64,000 nt of DNA, from positions 310,001 through 374,000 of the forward strand of contig CBDDJL010000002.1 of NCBI GenBank assembly GCA_965229715.1, read 5' to 3'. Positions 1-9,658 of the stretch are shown in pieces. Position 1 is the first letter of the stretch; every line of letters starts with the position of its first letter. A program made the translations under genes and the position numbers. This DNA is from JAVJST01 sp965229715 (lineage in GTDB: Bacteria > Pseudomonadota > Alphaproteobacteria > Rhodospirillales > Casp-alpha2). A model generated the notes under the pieces. The model was given only the letters and a program-made list of their open reading frames with translations. It ran no database searches and had not been told where the DNA came from.

Positions 1-362
1 AAGACAGCTATCGCGAACGTGTGCAAAGCCTGATCCGGGCGCTGACCCCGGAGGACCCACGCGGATTGCTGAACCAGCCGTCGCTCGCTTCCGGCGCCGA
101 AATTCTCGAGGCCGGGTTGCAGATCGTGATCGCCGGCGACAACGCCCGTGATCTGATGGCGGCGGCTGTGCGCCATGCGCCGCCGCTGGCGGTGATACAA
201 CACATCGGCAACGGCGAAACCCTGCCCGACGGCCATCCCGCTGCCGGCAAGGGACCCGTCGACGGCAAGCCCGCCGCCTACGTTTGCCGCGGGCCGGTGT
301 GCGGCCTGCCGGTCACCGACCCTAGCGCGCTCGCTGGCGCCATTTCGGGGAATGCAGCGTGA
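1..362 (+). CDS. Thioredoxin-domain protein of the YyaL/DUF255 family, C-terminal fragment
   Basis: The frame is open from the left edge (first full codon at base 3), so only the last 119 or so codons are present. The tail reads PAAYVCRGPVCGLPVTDP, which resembles the conserved Cys-containing C-terminal end of the YyaL/spermatogenesis-associated 20 family. Those proteins have an N-terminal thioredoxin-like domain followed by an alpha/alpha barrel; neither is visible here. The cellular role of the family is poorly defined. The stop overlaps the GTG start of ogt (GTGA), so the two are probably translated together. Confidence 0.7.
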   Translation, partial: DSYRERVQSLIRALTPEDPRGLLNQPSLASGAEILEAGLQIVIAGDNARDLMAAAVRHAPPLAVIQHIGNGETLPDGHPAAGKGPVDGKPAAYVCRGPVCGLPVTDPSALAGAISGNAA

Positions 363-820
363 GTTTCCTGAGCGTACCCTCCCCGGTCGGCGTGCTGACC
401 CTGTTCGCCGGGGGCGACGCCCTCGTCGCCATCGAATGGGGCCGGGCGCCGGAAGACGGTGGCGCCGCAACGCCACCCGTTCTCCGCGAGGCCGCCACCC
501 AGCTGAGTCAGTACTTTGACAGGGAACGCGAAGATTTCGACCTACCGCTCATGCCCGCCGGCACCGAACACGAACGTGCGGTGTGGGACGCCATGCTGCG
601 CATCCCCTACGGCGCACAGCGAACCTATGGCGACATCGCCGGCGAGGTCGGCAGCGTCGCGCGCGCCGTTGGCGGCGCCTGCGGGCGCAACCCGATCCCC
701 ATTGTCATCCCGTGTCACCGGGTCGTCGGCGCCAACGGCCGCATGACCGGATTTTCCGGCGGCGAGGGCGTCGAGACCAAACAGTGGCTATTGCGCCACG
801 AAGGCGCGCTGCTGACATGA
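359..820 (+). CDS. ogt: Methylated-DNA--protein-cysteine S-methyltransferase
   Basis: A suicide repair protein that transfers the alkyl group from O6-alkylguanine or O4-alkylthymine in DNA to its own cysteine. The 153-residue product carries the family signature IPIVIPCHRVVG with the acceptor Cys at about residue 119, preceded by the helix-turn-helix DNA-binding segment (TYGDIAGEVGS, about residues 89-99). The length is that of a plain Ogt with no Ada regulatory domain. It starts with GTG inside the upstream stop and ends in an ATGA overlap with the following 2-oxoglutarate oxygenase gene. That makes a tight three-gene unit. Confidence 0.93.
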   Translation: MSFLSVPSPVGVLTLFAGGDALVAIEWGRAPEDGGAATPPVLREAATQLSQYFDREREDFDLPLMPAGTEHERAVWDAMLRIPYGAQRTYGDIAGEVGSVARAVGGACGRNPIPIVIPCHRVVGANGRMTGFSGGEGVETKQWLLRHEGALLT

Positions 821-1626
821 ACGGTATGTCTGGCGATTTCTTCCGGGACGGCTGGTGCCGCTTCGGCGCCGACCCGCGTCTCGCAGCGTGGGCCGAGAGC
901 GCCCTGCCGGCAGCGCGCGCCACGGTCACGGATCCCGCCCAAGCCGAGTGGCACCGCTATCAGGGCACCTGGTTCGCCGGCGTCAATGCGTTGCCGAACG
1001 ACCATAGCGGCGGCGTCGCTGGCGGCGCTCCGCTTGCCGGCTCGGCAATCGATTTCATCGCCGATACGCTGGGTCACGCGACCGGCAAGAACGGTTTCGT
1101 TTGGGACAAGGCGCAAATTTCAGTCTGTTATCCCGGCTATCCGCAACCGATGGAGAGCGAGAGCGATGCGCTGCACCGGTTCCGGCGCGACCGCGATGCC
1201 GCCCATGTTGATGGCCTTTTGCGCCACGGGCCCGAACGTCGGCGGTTTCTCAAGGAGTATCACGCCTTCATCCTCGGCATTCCGATGGTGCCGTTCGATG
1301 CCGGCGCGTCGCCATTCGTCATGTGGCGCGGGTCGCATGAAATGATGCGCTCGGCCTTTCGCACGCGTTTCGACGGCATCGCGCCGGAGCGCTGGACGGC
1401 GGAAGACGTCACCGACACCTATCACGCGGCGCGGCGCGAGGCCTTCGAGACCTGCGAGCGGGTCGAGATCCACGCGGCGCCCGGCGAGGCGTTTCTCGTT
1501 CACCGCCTTGCGTTGCACGGCATGGCGAAATGGCAGGACAACGCGAAGGCCGGCCCGGACGGCCGCATGATCGCCTACTTCCGGCCAGAAACGGGCGGGC
1601 CCGCCGAATGGCTGGACGCGCCGTAG
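817..1626 (+). CDS. 2-oxoglutarate/Fe(II) oxygenase of the phytanoyl-CoA dioxygenase (PhyH) type
   Basis: A 269-residue protein with a non-haem iron triad: His130-x-Asp132 (AHVDG) and a distal His at about 234 (LALHG), followed by an Arg-rich strand (GRMIAYFRP) suited to binding the 2-oxoglutarate carboxylate. This is the PhyH/double-stranded beta-helix layout, so an oxidative hydroxylation is expected. The substrate cannot be read from sequence. I chose ATG 817 because it overlaps the ogt stop (ATGA); the frame is open further upstream, but that part only shadows ogt. It is not an AlkB homologue by motif order, so a direct DNA-repair role is only suggested by the neighbour. Confidence 0.72.
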   Translation: MNGMSGDFFRDGWCRFGADPRLAAWAESALPAARATVTDPAQAEWHRYQGTWFAGVNALPNDHSGGVAGGAPLAGSAIDFIADTLGHATGKNGFVWDKAQISVCYPGYPQPMESESDALHRFRRDRDAAHVDGLLRHGPERRRFLKEYHAFILGIPMVPFDAGASPFVMWRGSHEMMRSAFRTRFDGIAPERWTAEDVTDTYHAARREAFETCERVEIHAAPGEAFLVHRLALHGMAKWQDNAKAGPDGRMIAYFRPETGGPAEWLDAP

Positions 1627-1721
1627 CGTCCACGGTGCCGAAAAAACGCCTTTACCGCTTGGCCGAGGCAGTGTGAAATTCGTCACAGACGCCCGTAGCT
1701 CGGAAATCTATGGTTTCTCCC

Positions 1722-2540
1722 ATGGCTGAAATCGGACTGACATCGGCGACCCAGAACGCCCTTCTCTCTTTGCAGCGGACCAGCAATCTGCAGGCCGATG
1801 CGTCACGTCGTCTGTCGACGGGCCAACGCGTCGAACGCGCGACCGACGACCCGGTCTCGTTTTTCCAGTCGAAAGCCCTGACCGACCGGCTGAGCGATCT
1901 TCGCGACGTCAAGGACGGCATCGGCCAGGCGCTGAGCAATGTCGAAACGGCGTTGGTCGGCACCGAAGCCATCGATTCCGTGGTGCGCCAGCTGCAAGGT
2001 CTGGTCAGTTCCGTGCGTGGCGGCACGGACGAGCAGCGTGCCGCGGCGGCCGACCAGTTCGATCAGTTGCGCCAACAGATCACGCTGCTCGCCGGCGACA
2101 GTTCGTTTCAGGGCAACAACCTGATCTCCGAAGAGCCGAACGATCTGAACGTGCGGTTCAACGAAAGCGGCTCATCGACAACCACGGTCGAAGGCGCCGA
2201 CACGGGCGCCAACGGTCTCGGCATCGGCGCCGCGTCGTCGTTCAACGCTTTCGCGAGTGACGCCGATATCGACGCAGCCCTTGCCGAACTTCAGGGTGCG
2301 ACCGACACGCTGCGTTCGCAGGCCGCGAGCCTCGGTTCCGATATTGCGCTGCTCAACACCCGCGAGACGTTCACCGAGAACATCTCCAACACGATCAACG
2401 AGGGCGCGGCAAAGCTGACCGAAGCCGACCTCAACGAGGAAGCCGCCAAGCAACTGGCGCTCAGCGTCCGCGGCCAGCTCGGGACCGAGGCCCTGCAGAT
2501 CGCGCAGGAGAACCAGCTCGGCATCCTGCAGCTCTTCTGA
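1722..2540 (+). CDS. Flagellin, short form
   Basis: Filament subunit exported by the flagellar type III system. The N-terminal flagellin domain is visible (IGLTSATQNALLSLQ, then RRLSTGQRVERATDD, corresponding to the usual RLSSGxRINxAxDD). So is the C-terminal helix ending in QENQLGILQLF. The product is about 272 residues, so the exposed D2/D3 variable region is almost absent. ATG 1722 gives the best fit to the flagellin N terminus; ATG 1710 is an in-frame alternative four codons upstream. flaF follows directly, as is usual in alphaproteobacteria, but no flbT is seen. Confidence 0.88.
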   Translation: MAEIGLTSATQNALLSLQRTSNLQADASRRLSTGQRVERATDDPVSFFQSKALTDRLSDLRDVKDGIGQALSNVETALVGTEAIDSVVRQLQGLVSSVRGGTDEQRAAAADQFDQLRQQITLLAGDSSFQGNNLISEEPNDLNVRFNESGSSTTTVEGADTGANGLGIGAASSFNAFASDADIDAALAELQGATDTLRSQAASLGSDIALLNTRETFTENISNTINEGAAKLTEADLNEEAAKQLALSVRGQLGTEALQIAQENQLGILQLF

Positions 2541-2547
2541 TCCGGCG

Positions 2548-2922
2548 ATGAGCGATGCCTATCAGGCCTATGGCTCCCAAAGCCAGCGCGCTTTGACCGG
2601 GCGGCTGGGCGAAGCGCACGTCTTTACCGAAGCCGCCCGCCTGCTGCACGATGCGCGCGGCACCAACGACCGGGCGGCGTTGGTCCGCGCGCTCAAGCAC
2701 AATCTCAACCTCTGGACCCATGTCCAGGTCGAGCTCTCGGCAGACAATCATCCGATGTCGGAGAGCCTGAAATCCGATCTCCTTGCGCTCAGCGTGTTCG
2801 TCGACAGGCGCACGGCGGAGGCGATTGCGGACCCGGACCCGGCGCTGGTCGACGCACTGGTCGAGATCAACCGCAACATGGCGCAGGGCCAGATGGGCGG
2901 CGCGCCGAACTCCGACGCCTGA
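2548..2922 (+). CDS. flaF: Flagellar biosynthesis regulator FlaF
   Basis: A 124-residue all-helical protein with the FlaF pattern: AYQAYGSQSQ at the start, an ALKHNLNLWT segment near residue 50, and LLALSVFVDRRT near residue 90. In Caulobacter and relatives FlaF works with FlbT to couple flagellin synthesis to assembly; that role is known for the family and not read from this sequence. It starts 7 bases after the flagellin stop, so the two genes are almost certainly cotranscribed. The C-terminal tail (MAQGQMGGAPNSDA) looks flexible. Confidence 0.85.
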   Translation: MSDAYQAYGSQSQRALTGRLGEAHVFTEAARLLHDARGTNDRAALVRALKHNLNLWTHVQVELSADNHPMSESLKSDLLALSVFVDRRTAEAIADPDPALVDALVEINRNMAQGQMGGAPNSDA

Positions 2923-3006
2923 GCAGTCCGCCGTTGCGCCGCACGGCAATCGGGTTTATGACCGTCCCTACATCGGTCGGGGTATCGCAGTCTCCCGGCA
3001 GCCCAA

Positions 3007-3030
3007 GGCAGATCGGGTTTTACGTCTGCC
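3007..3030 (+). other. Stem-loop between flaF and the rhodanese gene
   Basis: GGCAGA (3007-3012) and TCTGCC (3025-3030) form a perfect 6-bp inverted repeat around a 12-base loop in the 150-base flaF/rhodanese gap. There is no T run after it, so it is not a convincing intrinsic terminator. It could be an operator or a leader hairpin for the rhodanese-chrA pair. Confidence 0.3.
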
Positions 3031-3072
3031 CAAGCACTGCTCGAACCTCTTTGAAGCGAGGAGGATTGAGCT

Positions 3073-3401
3073 ATGGGCACGCACCCACATTCCATCACCA
3101 TCCAAGATTTCATACAGGCCCGCGGCAGCGCCGAAGCCCCGGGCGTTTTCGATGTGCGCAAGGAACCCGCGTTTCGCGAGTCCGGGCGCATGATGCCGGG
3201 CGCCCGCTGGCGTCACCCATTCGCGGTCGACGGCTGGGCGGCGGATGCAACCGATACCGGACCGGTGATCGTTTACTGCGTCCACGGCCACGAAGTGAGC
3301 CAGGGCGTTGCCGCCTATCTGCGTGCCCGCGGTATCGATGCGCGGTTCCTCGAGGGCGGCTTCGAGGGATACGTCGAGGCCGGCGGCGAGACGGTGGCGG
3401 C

Positions 3402-3405
<4 letters not shown>
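3073..3405 (+). CDS. Rhodanese-like sulfurtransferase linked to chromate transport
   Basis: A single rhodanese domain of 110 residues. The active-site loop is VYCVHGHEVSQ with the catalytic Cys at about residue 69. This HGHEVS loop is the kind found in chromate-resistance-associated rhodanese proteins rather than the thiosulfate-type CRKGxT loop. A clear AGGAGG ribosome site lies about 9 bases before the ATG. The stop overlaps the chrA start (ATGA), so translational coupling is likely. It may move persulfide sulfur or sense chromate or sulfate; which one is inference. Confidence 0.8.
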
Positions 3406-4739
<1,334 letters not shown>

Positions 4740-4755
<16 letters not shown>

Positions 4756-5168
4756 TGGCCGATTGACGTAATGTAGTCGCCGGGAAACCCGAGCGCCCGC
4801 AACGCTTCGCGAAGCTTGCCGGCATAGATGTCGTTTTGCTCATGCTCGGCCGGCGGCTCGTTCAGATTGTAACAGAGCGCGGCAGTCTCGCCGCCATCGA
4901 GGAGCCGGACGATGATGGTTGCCGGCCGATAATTTTCGAGGCCGGGGGCGCCATAGAGCTGCGCCAGCTCGCCATGCATCAACGCATAGACCATGCCGTA
5001 AGCCCGCGCGCCCGGCTCGGCAACAAGCGTCGCCCGGTTGCCTATTCGGAGAGCTAATCCGTCAGCGTACGCCATACGCGGGTTTGTCGGGATAACGCCG
5101 GCTGCCGCCAATACATCCGGGTCCATGAACAGCCCATAGAAGAAACCGTCGATCCGTCGCCCCGCCAT
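4740..5168 (-). CDS. Gamma-glutamylcyclotransferase-fold (AIG2-like) protein
   Basis: A 142-residue protein opening with FFYGLFMDPDVL, the YGxL substrate-loop motif of the GGCT/AIG2 fold, followed by GMVYALMHGELAQLYGAPG and the catalytic-type Glu region. Family members cyclise gamma-glutamyl peptides or remove gamma-glutamylamines, but many relatives have unknown substrates, so the exact reaction is unassigned. It starts 16 bases beyond the rho stop on the same strand and probably follows rho in transcription. Its 3' end overlaps the convergent chrA end. Confidence 0.72.
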
Positions 5169-5184
5169 GGGCGGACCTCTTCGA

Positions 5185-6441
5185 TCAGGTATTCATGGAA
5201 TCGAAGAAGTCGTTGTTGGTCTTCGCTTCCTTGAGTTTGCCGAGCAGGAACTCCATGGCGTCGGTGACGCCCATCGGCATAAGGATGCGGCGCAGGACCC
5301 ACATCTTCGAGAGCACGCCCTTTTCGACGAGCAGCTCTTCCTTGCGGGTGCCCGACTTGGTGATATCGATCGACGGCCAGGTGCGCTTGTCGGAGAGCTT
5401 GCGGTCGAGAATGATTTCCGAGTTACCGGTGCCCTTGAACTCCTCGAAGATGACCTCGTCCATGCGCGAGCCGGTATCGATCAGCGCGGTCGCGATGATG
5501 GTCAACGAGCCGCCCTCCTCGATGTTGCGCGCCGCACCGAAAAAGCGCTTCGGCCGCTGCAGGGCGTTGGCGTCGACGCCGCCGGTCAGCACCTTGCCGG
5601 ACGACGGCACGACCGTGTTGTAGGCGCGCGCCAGGCGGGTGATCGAATCGAGCAGGATGACCACGTCGCGCTTGTGCTCGACGAGGCGCTTGGCCTTCTC
5701 CAGCACCATGTCGGTGACCTGCACGTGGCGCGACGCCGGCTCGTCGAAGGTCGAGCTGACGACCTCGCCCTTGACCGAGCGGTCCATGTCCGTGACTTCC
5801 TCGGGCCGCTCGTCGATCAGCAGCACGATCAGGTAGCACTCCGGATGATTGGTCGAGATCGAGTGCGCGATGTTCTGCAGCATCACGGTCTTGCCGGTGC
5901 GCGGCGGCGCCACGACGAGCGCGCGCTGGCCCTTGCCGATGGGACAGATCAGGTCGATTACCCGGTGGGTCGGATCCTTGATCTTCGGATCCTCGATCTC
6001 CATGACCAGGCGTTCGTCCGGATAGAGCGGCGTCAGGTTATCGAAGTTGATGCGGTGACGGACCTGTTCCGGATCCTCGAAGTTCACCTTGTTGACCTTG
6101 AGAAGCGCGAAATACCGCTCGCCGTCTTTCGGTGCGCGGATCTCGCCTTCGACCGTGTCCCCGGTGCGCAGCCCGAAGCGGCGAACCTGGTTCGGCGAGA
6201 CGTAAATATCGTCGGGCCCCGGCAGGTAGTTCGCTTCCGGGCTTCTCAGGAAACCGAACCCGTCCTGCAATACTTCCAGTACGCCGTCGCCGAAGATCGC
6301 GACGTCGTCGTCGGCGAGCTGCTTCAGGATCGCGAACATCATGTCCTGCTTGCGGAGCGAGCTGGCGTTCTCGATCTCGAGCTCTTCGGCATAGGCCAGC
6401 AGGTCAGCGGGTGATTTCTTCTTCAGTTCCTTGAGATTCAT
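5185..6441 (-). CDS. rho: Transcription termination factor Rho
   Basis: Hexameric RNA-dependent helicase that ends transcription. The 418-residue product has the N-terminal Rho domain (MNLKELKKKSPADLLAYAEE), the RNA-binding cold-shock-like domain (GFGFLRSPEANYLPGPDDIYVS), Walker A (APPRTGKTVMLQ, about residue 175) and the Walker B/DERPEEVTDM segment. The length and motifs are those of a normal Rho with no insertion. In most alphaproteobacteria rho is followed by mnmE-gidA-gidB-parAB on this side; here a GGCT-fold gene follows instead. Confidence 0.97.
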   Translation of the reverse strand: MNLKELKKKSPADLLAYAEELEIENASSLRKQDMMFAILKQLADDDVAIFGDGVLEVLQDGFGFLRSPEANYLPGPDDIYVSPNQVRRFGLRTGDTVEGEIRAPKDGERYFALLKVNKVNFEDPEQVRHRINFDNLTPLYPDERLVMEIEDPKIKDPTHRVIDLICPIGKGQRALVVAPPRTGKTVMLQNIAHSISTNHPECYLIVLLIDERPEEVTDMDRSVKGEVVSSTFDEPASRHVQVTDMVLEKAKRLVEHKRDVVILLDSITRLARAYNTVVPSSGKVLTGGVDANALQRPKRFFGAARNIEEGGSLTIIATALIDTGSRMDEVIFEEFKGTGNSEIILDRKLSDKRTWPSIDITKSGTRKEELLVEKGVLSKMWVLRRILMPMGVTDAMEFLLGKLKEAKTNNDFFDSMNT

Positions 6442-6716
6442 GGCGCTAATCTCTTTGCAAAGCGGCTTTTCGCGGGGTTGGCGTAAAAGCCTTGAAAGGG
6501 GAGCCGGCAGATTTATCGGCGGATGGATTCGCGGCGATGCGCAAATGCGGGGTGTAACGGTTGATCTGATGAATCCTGATGCCCAGGCGGATTCGATTGG
6601 AACGGTCTTTTGGAAGGCGGCTCGCCGGACGGCGCGCCGTTTGATGATGGCTGATTACCGAAGGCGGCGGCGGAAGTCAAATGAAGATTACATGTCGGGC
6701 CGGCAAAGGCCAATGC
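6442..6716. other. rho leader / hemJ-rho intergenic region
   Basis: 275 bases with no credible gene. It must carry the rho promoter and leader on the minus strand. A TTGACT hexamer reading leftward near 6680 could be a -35 element, but its matching -10 is poor. I see no strong terminator after hemJ, so read-through into rho is possible. Rho leaders are often autoregulatory in other bacteria; nothing here proves that. Confidence 0.4.
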
Positions 6717-7163
6717 TCAGAAGGGCTTAACGACAACCATAATGACGAGAACGATCATCAGAACCGTCGGCGCTTCGTTGAGAAACCGATAGTACCGCGC
6801 CGATTTCTCGTTTCGGTCGGCGGCGAACGCGCGTTGCGCCTTGGCCATGATTTCGTGGCTGACCGCGAGACCGGCGACACAGCCGAGCTTGACGTAGACC
6901 CAGCCTTCTTCCCAGACGCCGGGCGAAAGCACGGCCAGCATGGCGCCGCCGAATACGAGCGAAAGCAGCGCGGCCGGGTTCATGATCGCCCGCAGCAACC
7001 GGCGCTCCATGATCTTGAAGGTTTCGGATTTGTCGGAGCCGGGTTCGGTGTCGGCATGGTAGACGAACAGGCGGGGCAGATACAAAAGGCCCGCCATCCA
7101 GGCGATAACGCTGATGACGTGCAGGGCCTTGATCCAGTCGTAATGTGCGATGAGAAAATCCAC
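6717..7163 (-). CDS. hemJ: Protoporphyrinogen IX oxidase, HemJ type
   Basis: A 148-residue inner-membrane protein with four predicted hydrophobic helices. The first carries the conserved His (KALHVISVIAWMAGLLYLPR, His at about 15). The sequence FRFLNExP near the C terminus is represented by YRFLNEAPTVLMIVLV. HemJ oxidises protoporphyrinogen IX to protoporphyrin IX and replaces HemG/HemY in most alphaproteobacteria. It lies 9 bases after hemH on the same strand, so the three haem genes form an operon reading hemE-hemH-hemJ away from the origin. Confidence 0.93.
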   Translation of the reverse strand: MDFLIAHYDWIKALHVISVIAWMAGLLYLPRLFVYHADTEPGSDKSETFKIMERRLLRAIMNPAALLSLVFGGAMLAVLSPGVWEEGWVYVKLGCVAGLAVSHEIMAKAQRAFAADRNEKSARYYRFLNEAPTVLMIVLVIMVVVKPF

Positions 7164-7172
7164 GGCCGCCTC

Positions 7173-8231
7173 CTAGCCTGTGGCCCGTATCGGACACTGG
7201 GTCCGATCGGCCGGACAGATGCGGGCGCCGGTATCGCTCGACGGCGTGGTCTCGCGGCCCCTCGCCCGCTGCACCGCGTCGGCGAGACCGGCGATGAAAT
7301 CGGCATGGGTCGCAACGGCGGGAATGCGAACGTAAGCCGGGATGCCCTTTTCGTTCGCCAGCTCGCGGTATTCGATATCGAGTTCGACGAGGGTTTCGGA
7401 ATGCTCCGAAACGAAGGCGATGGGCACGACGATAACGCCTGTTCCGTCCGACCCCGCACGCGCCAGTTCGTCCTCCGTCGACGGTCCGATCCACGCCAGC
7501 GGACCAACCCGGCTCTGATAGCAGACCACCGTATCCAGTTCGTCGTGTCCGGCCGCACCCAGCGCCTCGACCACGGTGGCGGCAGTCCGTTCGACCTGCC
7601 ACTGATAGGGATCGCCCGCCGCAATGACCTTCTTCGGCAGTCCGTGCGCCGAAAACAGCACCCGGACGTTCTGACCCTCAGGCCAATCCTTGAGCGCCGT
7701 AGAAATCAAATTACATTGAGCCGCAATCCAGCCCGCGTTCTCGGGATAACAACAAACCGCGCGTGTCGGCACGTCGAGGCCGACGACGCGCGCAGCGCGA
7801 TGCCATTCCTTCAACGACGATCCGGTCGTCGTCGTCGAGAATTGCGGATAGAGCGGCAACAGAACGATCTCATCGGGACTGTAATCGCGCACCCGCTCAG
7901 CTGTTTCGATGCTCATGGGGTGCCAATACCGCATGGCGACGAAGGCGCGGTATTCAGCGTCTTCGTCTCCGTCAGTGAGCGCTGCCTCAAGCGAACGGCA
8001 CTGTTCCTCCGTTAGGTCCAACAACGGCGAGCCGCCGCCGAGATGTTCATAAATCTCGCGTGCGACCGGTGCTCGACGTTTCGAAATAAACCGCGCGAGC
8101 AGCCAACGGATCGGATTGGGCGCACTAATAATCGCAGGGTCATTGAACAGGTTGAACAAAAACGGCTCGACCGCATCCGGTTTATCCGGACCGCCGAGAT
8201 TGAAGGTCACGATGGCGACCTTCCCCGTCAT
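7173..8231 (-). CDS. hemH: Ferrochelatase
   Basis: Inserts Fe(II) into protoporphyrin IX, the last step of haem synthesis. The 352-residue product shows the N-terminal NLGGPDKPDAVEPFL motif, the LFSAHGLPKK signature with the metal-binding His, and IAFVSEHSETLVELD with the partner Glu. Its start overlaps the hemE stop by four bases (ATGA). The C-terminal 30 or so residues are low in conservation and include two cysteines. Whether they hold an iron-sulfur cluster cannot be decided from the sequence. Confidence 0.95.
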   Translation of the reverse strand: MTGKVAIVTFNLGGPDKPDAVEPFLFNLFNDPAIISAPNPIRWLLARFISKRRAPVAREIYEHLGGGSPLLDLTEEQCRSLEAALTDGDEDAEYRAFVAMRYWHPMSIETAERVRDYSPDEIVLLPLYPQFSTTTTGSSLKEWHRAARVVGLDVPTRAVCCYPENAGWIAAQCNLISTALKDWPEGQNVRVLFSAHGLPKKVIAAGDPYQWQVERTAATVVEALGAAGHDELDTVVCYQSRVGPLAWIGPSTEDELARAGSDGTGVIVVPIAFVSEHSETLVELDIEYRELANEKGIPAYVRIPAVATHADFIAGLADAVQRARGRETTPSSDTGARICPADRTQCPIRATG

Positions 8232-9277
8232 GCCGGTCCGACTTTGCGCACGCGCTCGACCAAGCGGGCAACGTTTTCAGGCGGTGTCTGCGGTACGATT
8301 CCGTGACCCAGATTGAAGATCATCGGGCCGGCGCCCAGAGTCGCCAGAATGCGATCCACCGCCGCGTCCATGGCATCGCCGCCAACCACCAGAAGTTGAT
8401 TGTCGAGGTTGCCCTGAACCGCAACTTTGTCTTGAAGTCGGTCGCGCGCCCAATCGAGCGGCACGCCCGCATCGAGACCAACGGCATCAATCCCGGTCAT
8501 GCTGACGTAATTCTCGATACGGATGCCCGCGTTTCTGGGAAAGCCGATGATGGGCACGTCCGGATGCGTGGTCCTGACGCCGTCGACGATCCGCCGCGTC
8601 GGCTCGGTAATCCATCGCTCGAAGGCGCCGTCCGGCACCAACCCGGCCCAGCTGTCGAACAGTTGCAGGACATCGGCGCCGTGTCTGACCTGTTGGTCGA
8701 GATAGCGGATCGTCGCACCGCATAGTACGTCCATCAGCCGATCGAGGCTTTCAGGATCTTCATAAGACCAGCGACGGAGCGTCTCGCCCTCGGTCCCGCT
8801 TCGGCCCTCGATCATATAGAGCGCAACCGTCCAGGGCGCACCGGCAAACCCGATCAGCGCCGTTTCCTCAGGCAATGCCTCGCGTAATCCCGATACGGTT
8901 TTGAAAACCGGCGCAAGATGATCCTCAACCGCTTCAAGCGAGAGCGTCTCGATGTCGTTCGCTTTGGTCAACGGCTCAAGCACCGGACCCTTACCTTCCT
9001 CGAAGGCAACCGACTGACCAAGAGCATCCGGGATGACGAGAATGTCGGAAAACAGGATCGCCGCATCAAAGCCGAAACGTTCAATCGGCTGCAGGGTAAC
9101 CTCGATGGCGAGGTCCGGCGTATAGCAGAAATCGAGAAAGTTCGGCGCAGTGGCACGGCGTTCACGATACTCGGGCAGATAGCGGCCTGCCTGGCGCATC
9201 AGCCAGATCGGCGGCGGCGAGACGGTTTCACCTCGCAGAACACGAAGCATCTGATTATCAGGTCTTTTCGGAGACAT
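8228..9277 (-). CDS. hemE: Uroporphyrinogen decarboxylase
   Basis: Removes four carboxyl groups from uroporphyrinogen III to give coproporphyrinogen III. The 349-residue protein begins with the family signature PPIWLMRQAGRYLPEYRE and has the second signature GFAGAPWTVALYMIEG near residue 150. It is the first gene of the haem operon, reading leftward away from the gene-free origin-like region. In Caulobacter, hemE lies next to the chromosome origin, and the same placement is seen here. Confidence 0.96.
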   Translation of the reverse strand: MSPKRPDNQMLRVLRGETVSPPPIWLMRQAGRYLPEYRERRATAPNFLDFCYTPDLAIEVTLQPIERFGFDAAILFSDILVIPDALGQSVAFEEGKGPVLEPLTKANDIETLSLEAVEDHLAPVFKTVSGLREALPEETALIGFAGAPWTVALYMIEGRSGTEGETLRRWSYEDPESLDRLMDVLCGATIRYLDQQVRHGADVLQLFDSWAGLVPDGAFERWITEPTRRIVDGVRTTHPDVPIIGFPRNAGIRIENYVSMTGIDAVGLDAGVPLDWARDRLQDKVAVQGNLDNQLLVVGGDAMDAAVDRILATLGAGPMIFNLGHGIVPQTPPENVARLVERVRKVGPA

Positions 9278-9310
9278 TCAGGGTATCGATTTCCAGAAAA
9301 CGGATCGCCG

Positions 9311-9353
9311 CATAAAACACTCTATTTATTTAGATAAAAAGGTTGTTGTTGTT
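9311..9353. repeat. AT-rich tract plus (GTT)4 run, candidate duplex-unwinding element
   Basis: Bases 9311-9341 are dominated by A and T (TCTATTTATTTAGATAAAAA within it), followed by four GTT repeats at 9342-9353. AT-rich DNA next to DnaA sites is the usual form of an unwinding element. A second GTTGTTG copy lies near 9480. The functional call is inference. Confidence 0.45.
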
Positions 9354-9382
9354 GTAGTACGGTGAATACCGGGGATTAGATT

Positions 9383-9391
9383 TTGTCCACA
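9383..9391 (+). promoter_or_regulatory. DnaA-box-like site, TTGTCCACA
   Basis: One mismatch from the consensus TTATCCACA. It is separated by only three bases from a second box-like site at 9395-9403. Confidence 0.55.
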
Positions 9392-9394
9392 ATG

Positions 9395-9403
9395 TTATCC
9401 AGT
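9395..9403 (+). promoter_or_regulatory. Weak DnaA-box-like site, TTATCCAGT
   Basis: The first seven bases match the TTATCCACA consensus; the last two do not. It has the same orientation as the site at 9383 and is closely spaced with it. Confidence 0.4.
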
Positions 9404-9649
9404 CTTGAACAGGATGGCTGGCGGTATTTCACAGAATCATGGAGAAAAAATCCATAAAGCACTGATTCCGGGAGATTCTTGTTGTTGCAAGGGTGTATAA
9501 CCCTGTGAGTCCCCCGCCTGAAGCGGCTTTCTACTATGTTGGAATTCGGGGTTATCAGACCCGGCGAACAGAATTGATGCCTTTGTATGGATGGATTTTG
9601 CTGCTGTTTTCAGATTCGGATAGCATGTCCCGATTCACCACGATGTAAG

Positions 9650-9658
9650 TTATCCCCA
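9650..9658 (+). promoter_or_regulatory. DnaA-box-like site, TTATCCCCA
   Basis: One mismatch from TTATCCACA, in the same orientation as the other two boxes and 35 bases before the ppsR start stretch. A more degenerate TTATCCCAT follows at 9685-9693 and overlaps the first base of ppsR. Confidence 0.5.

Noticed and set aside
1627..1709. Sigma54 promoter for the flagellin gene
   Set aside because: TTGGCCGAGGCAGTGT was considered, but it lacks the GC element at the -12 position; no credible match.
5167..6414. Long open frame of 415 codons on the plus strand opposite rho
   Set aside because: It is exactly antisense to rho, has an improbable His/Asp/Arg-rich composition, and arises from high-GC codon bias.
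6681..8015. 444-codon open frame antisense to hemJ and hemH
   Set aside because: Overlaps two certain haem genes completely.
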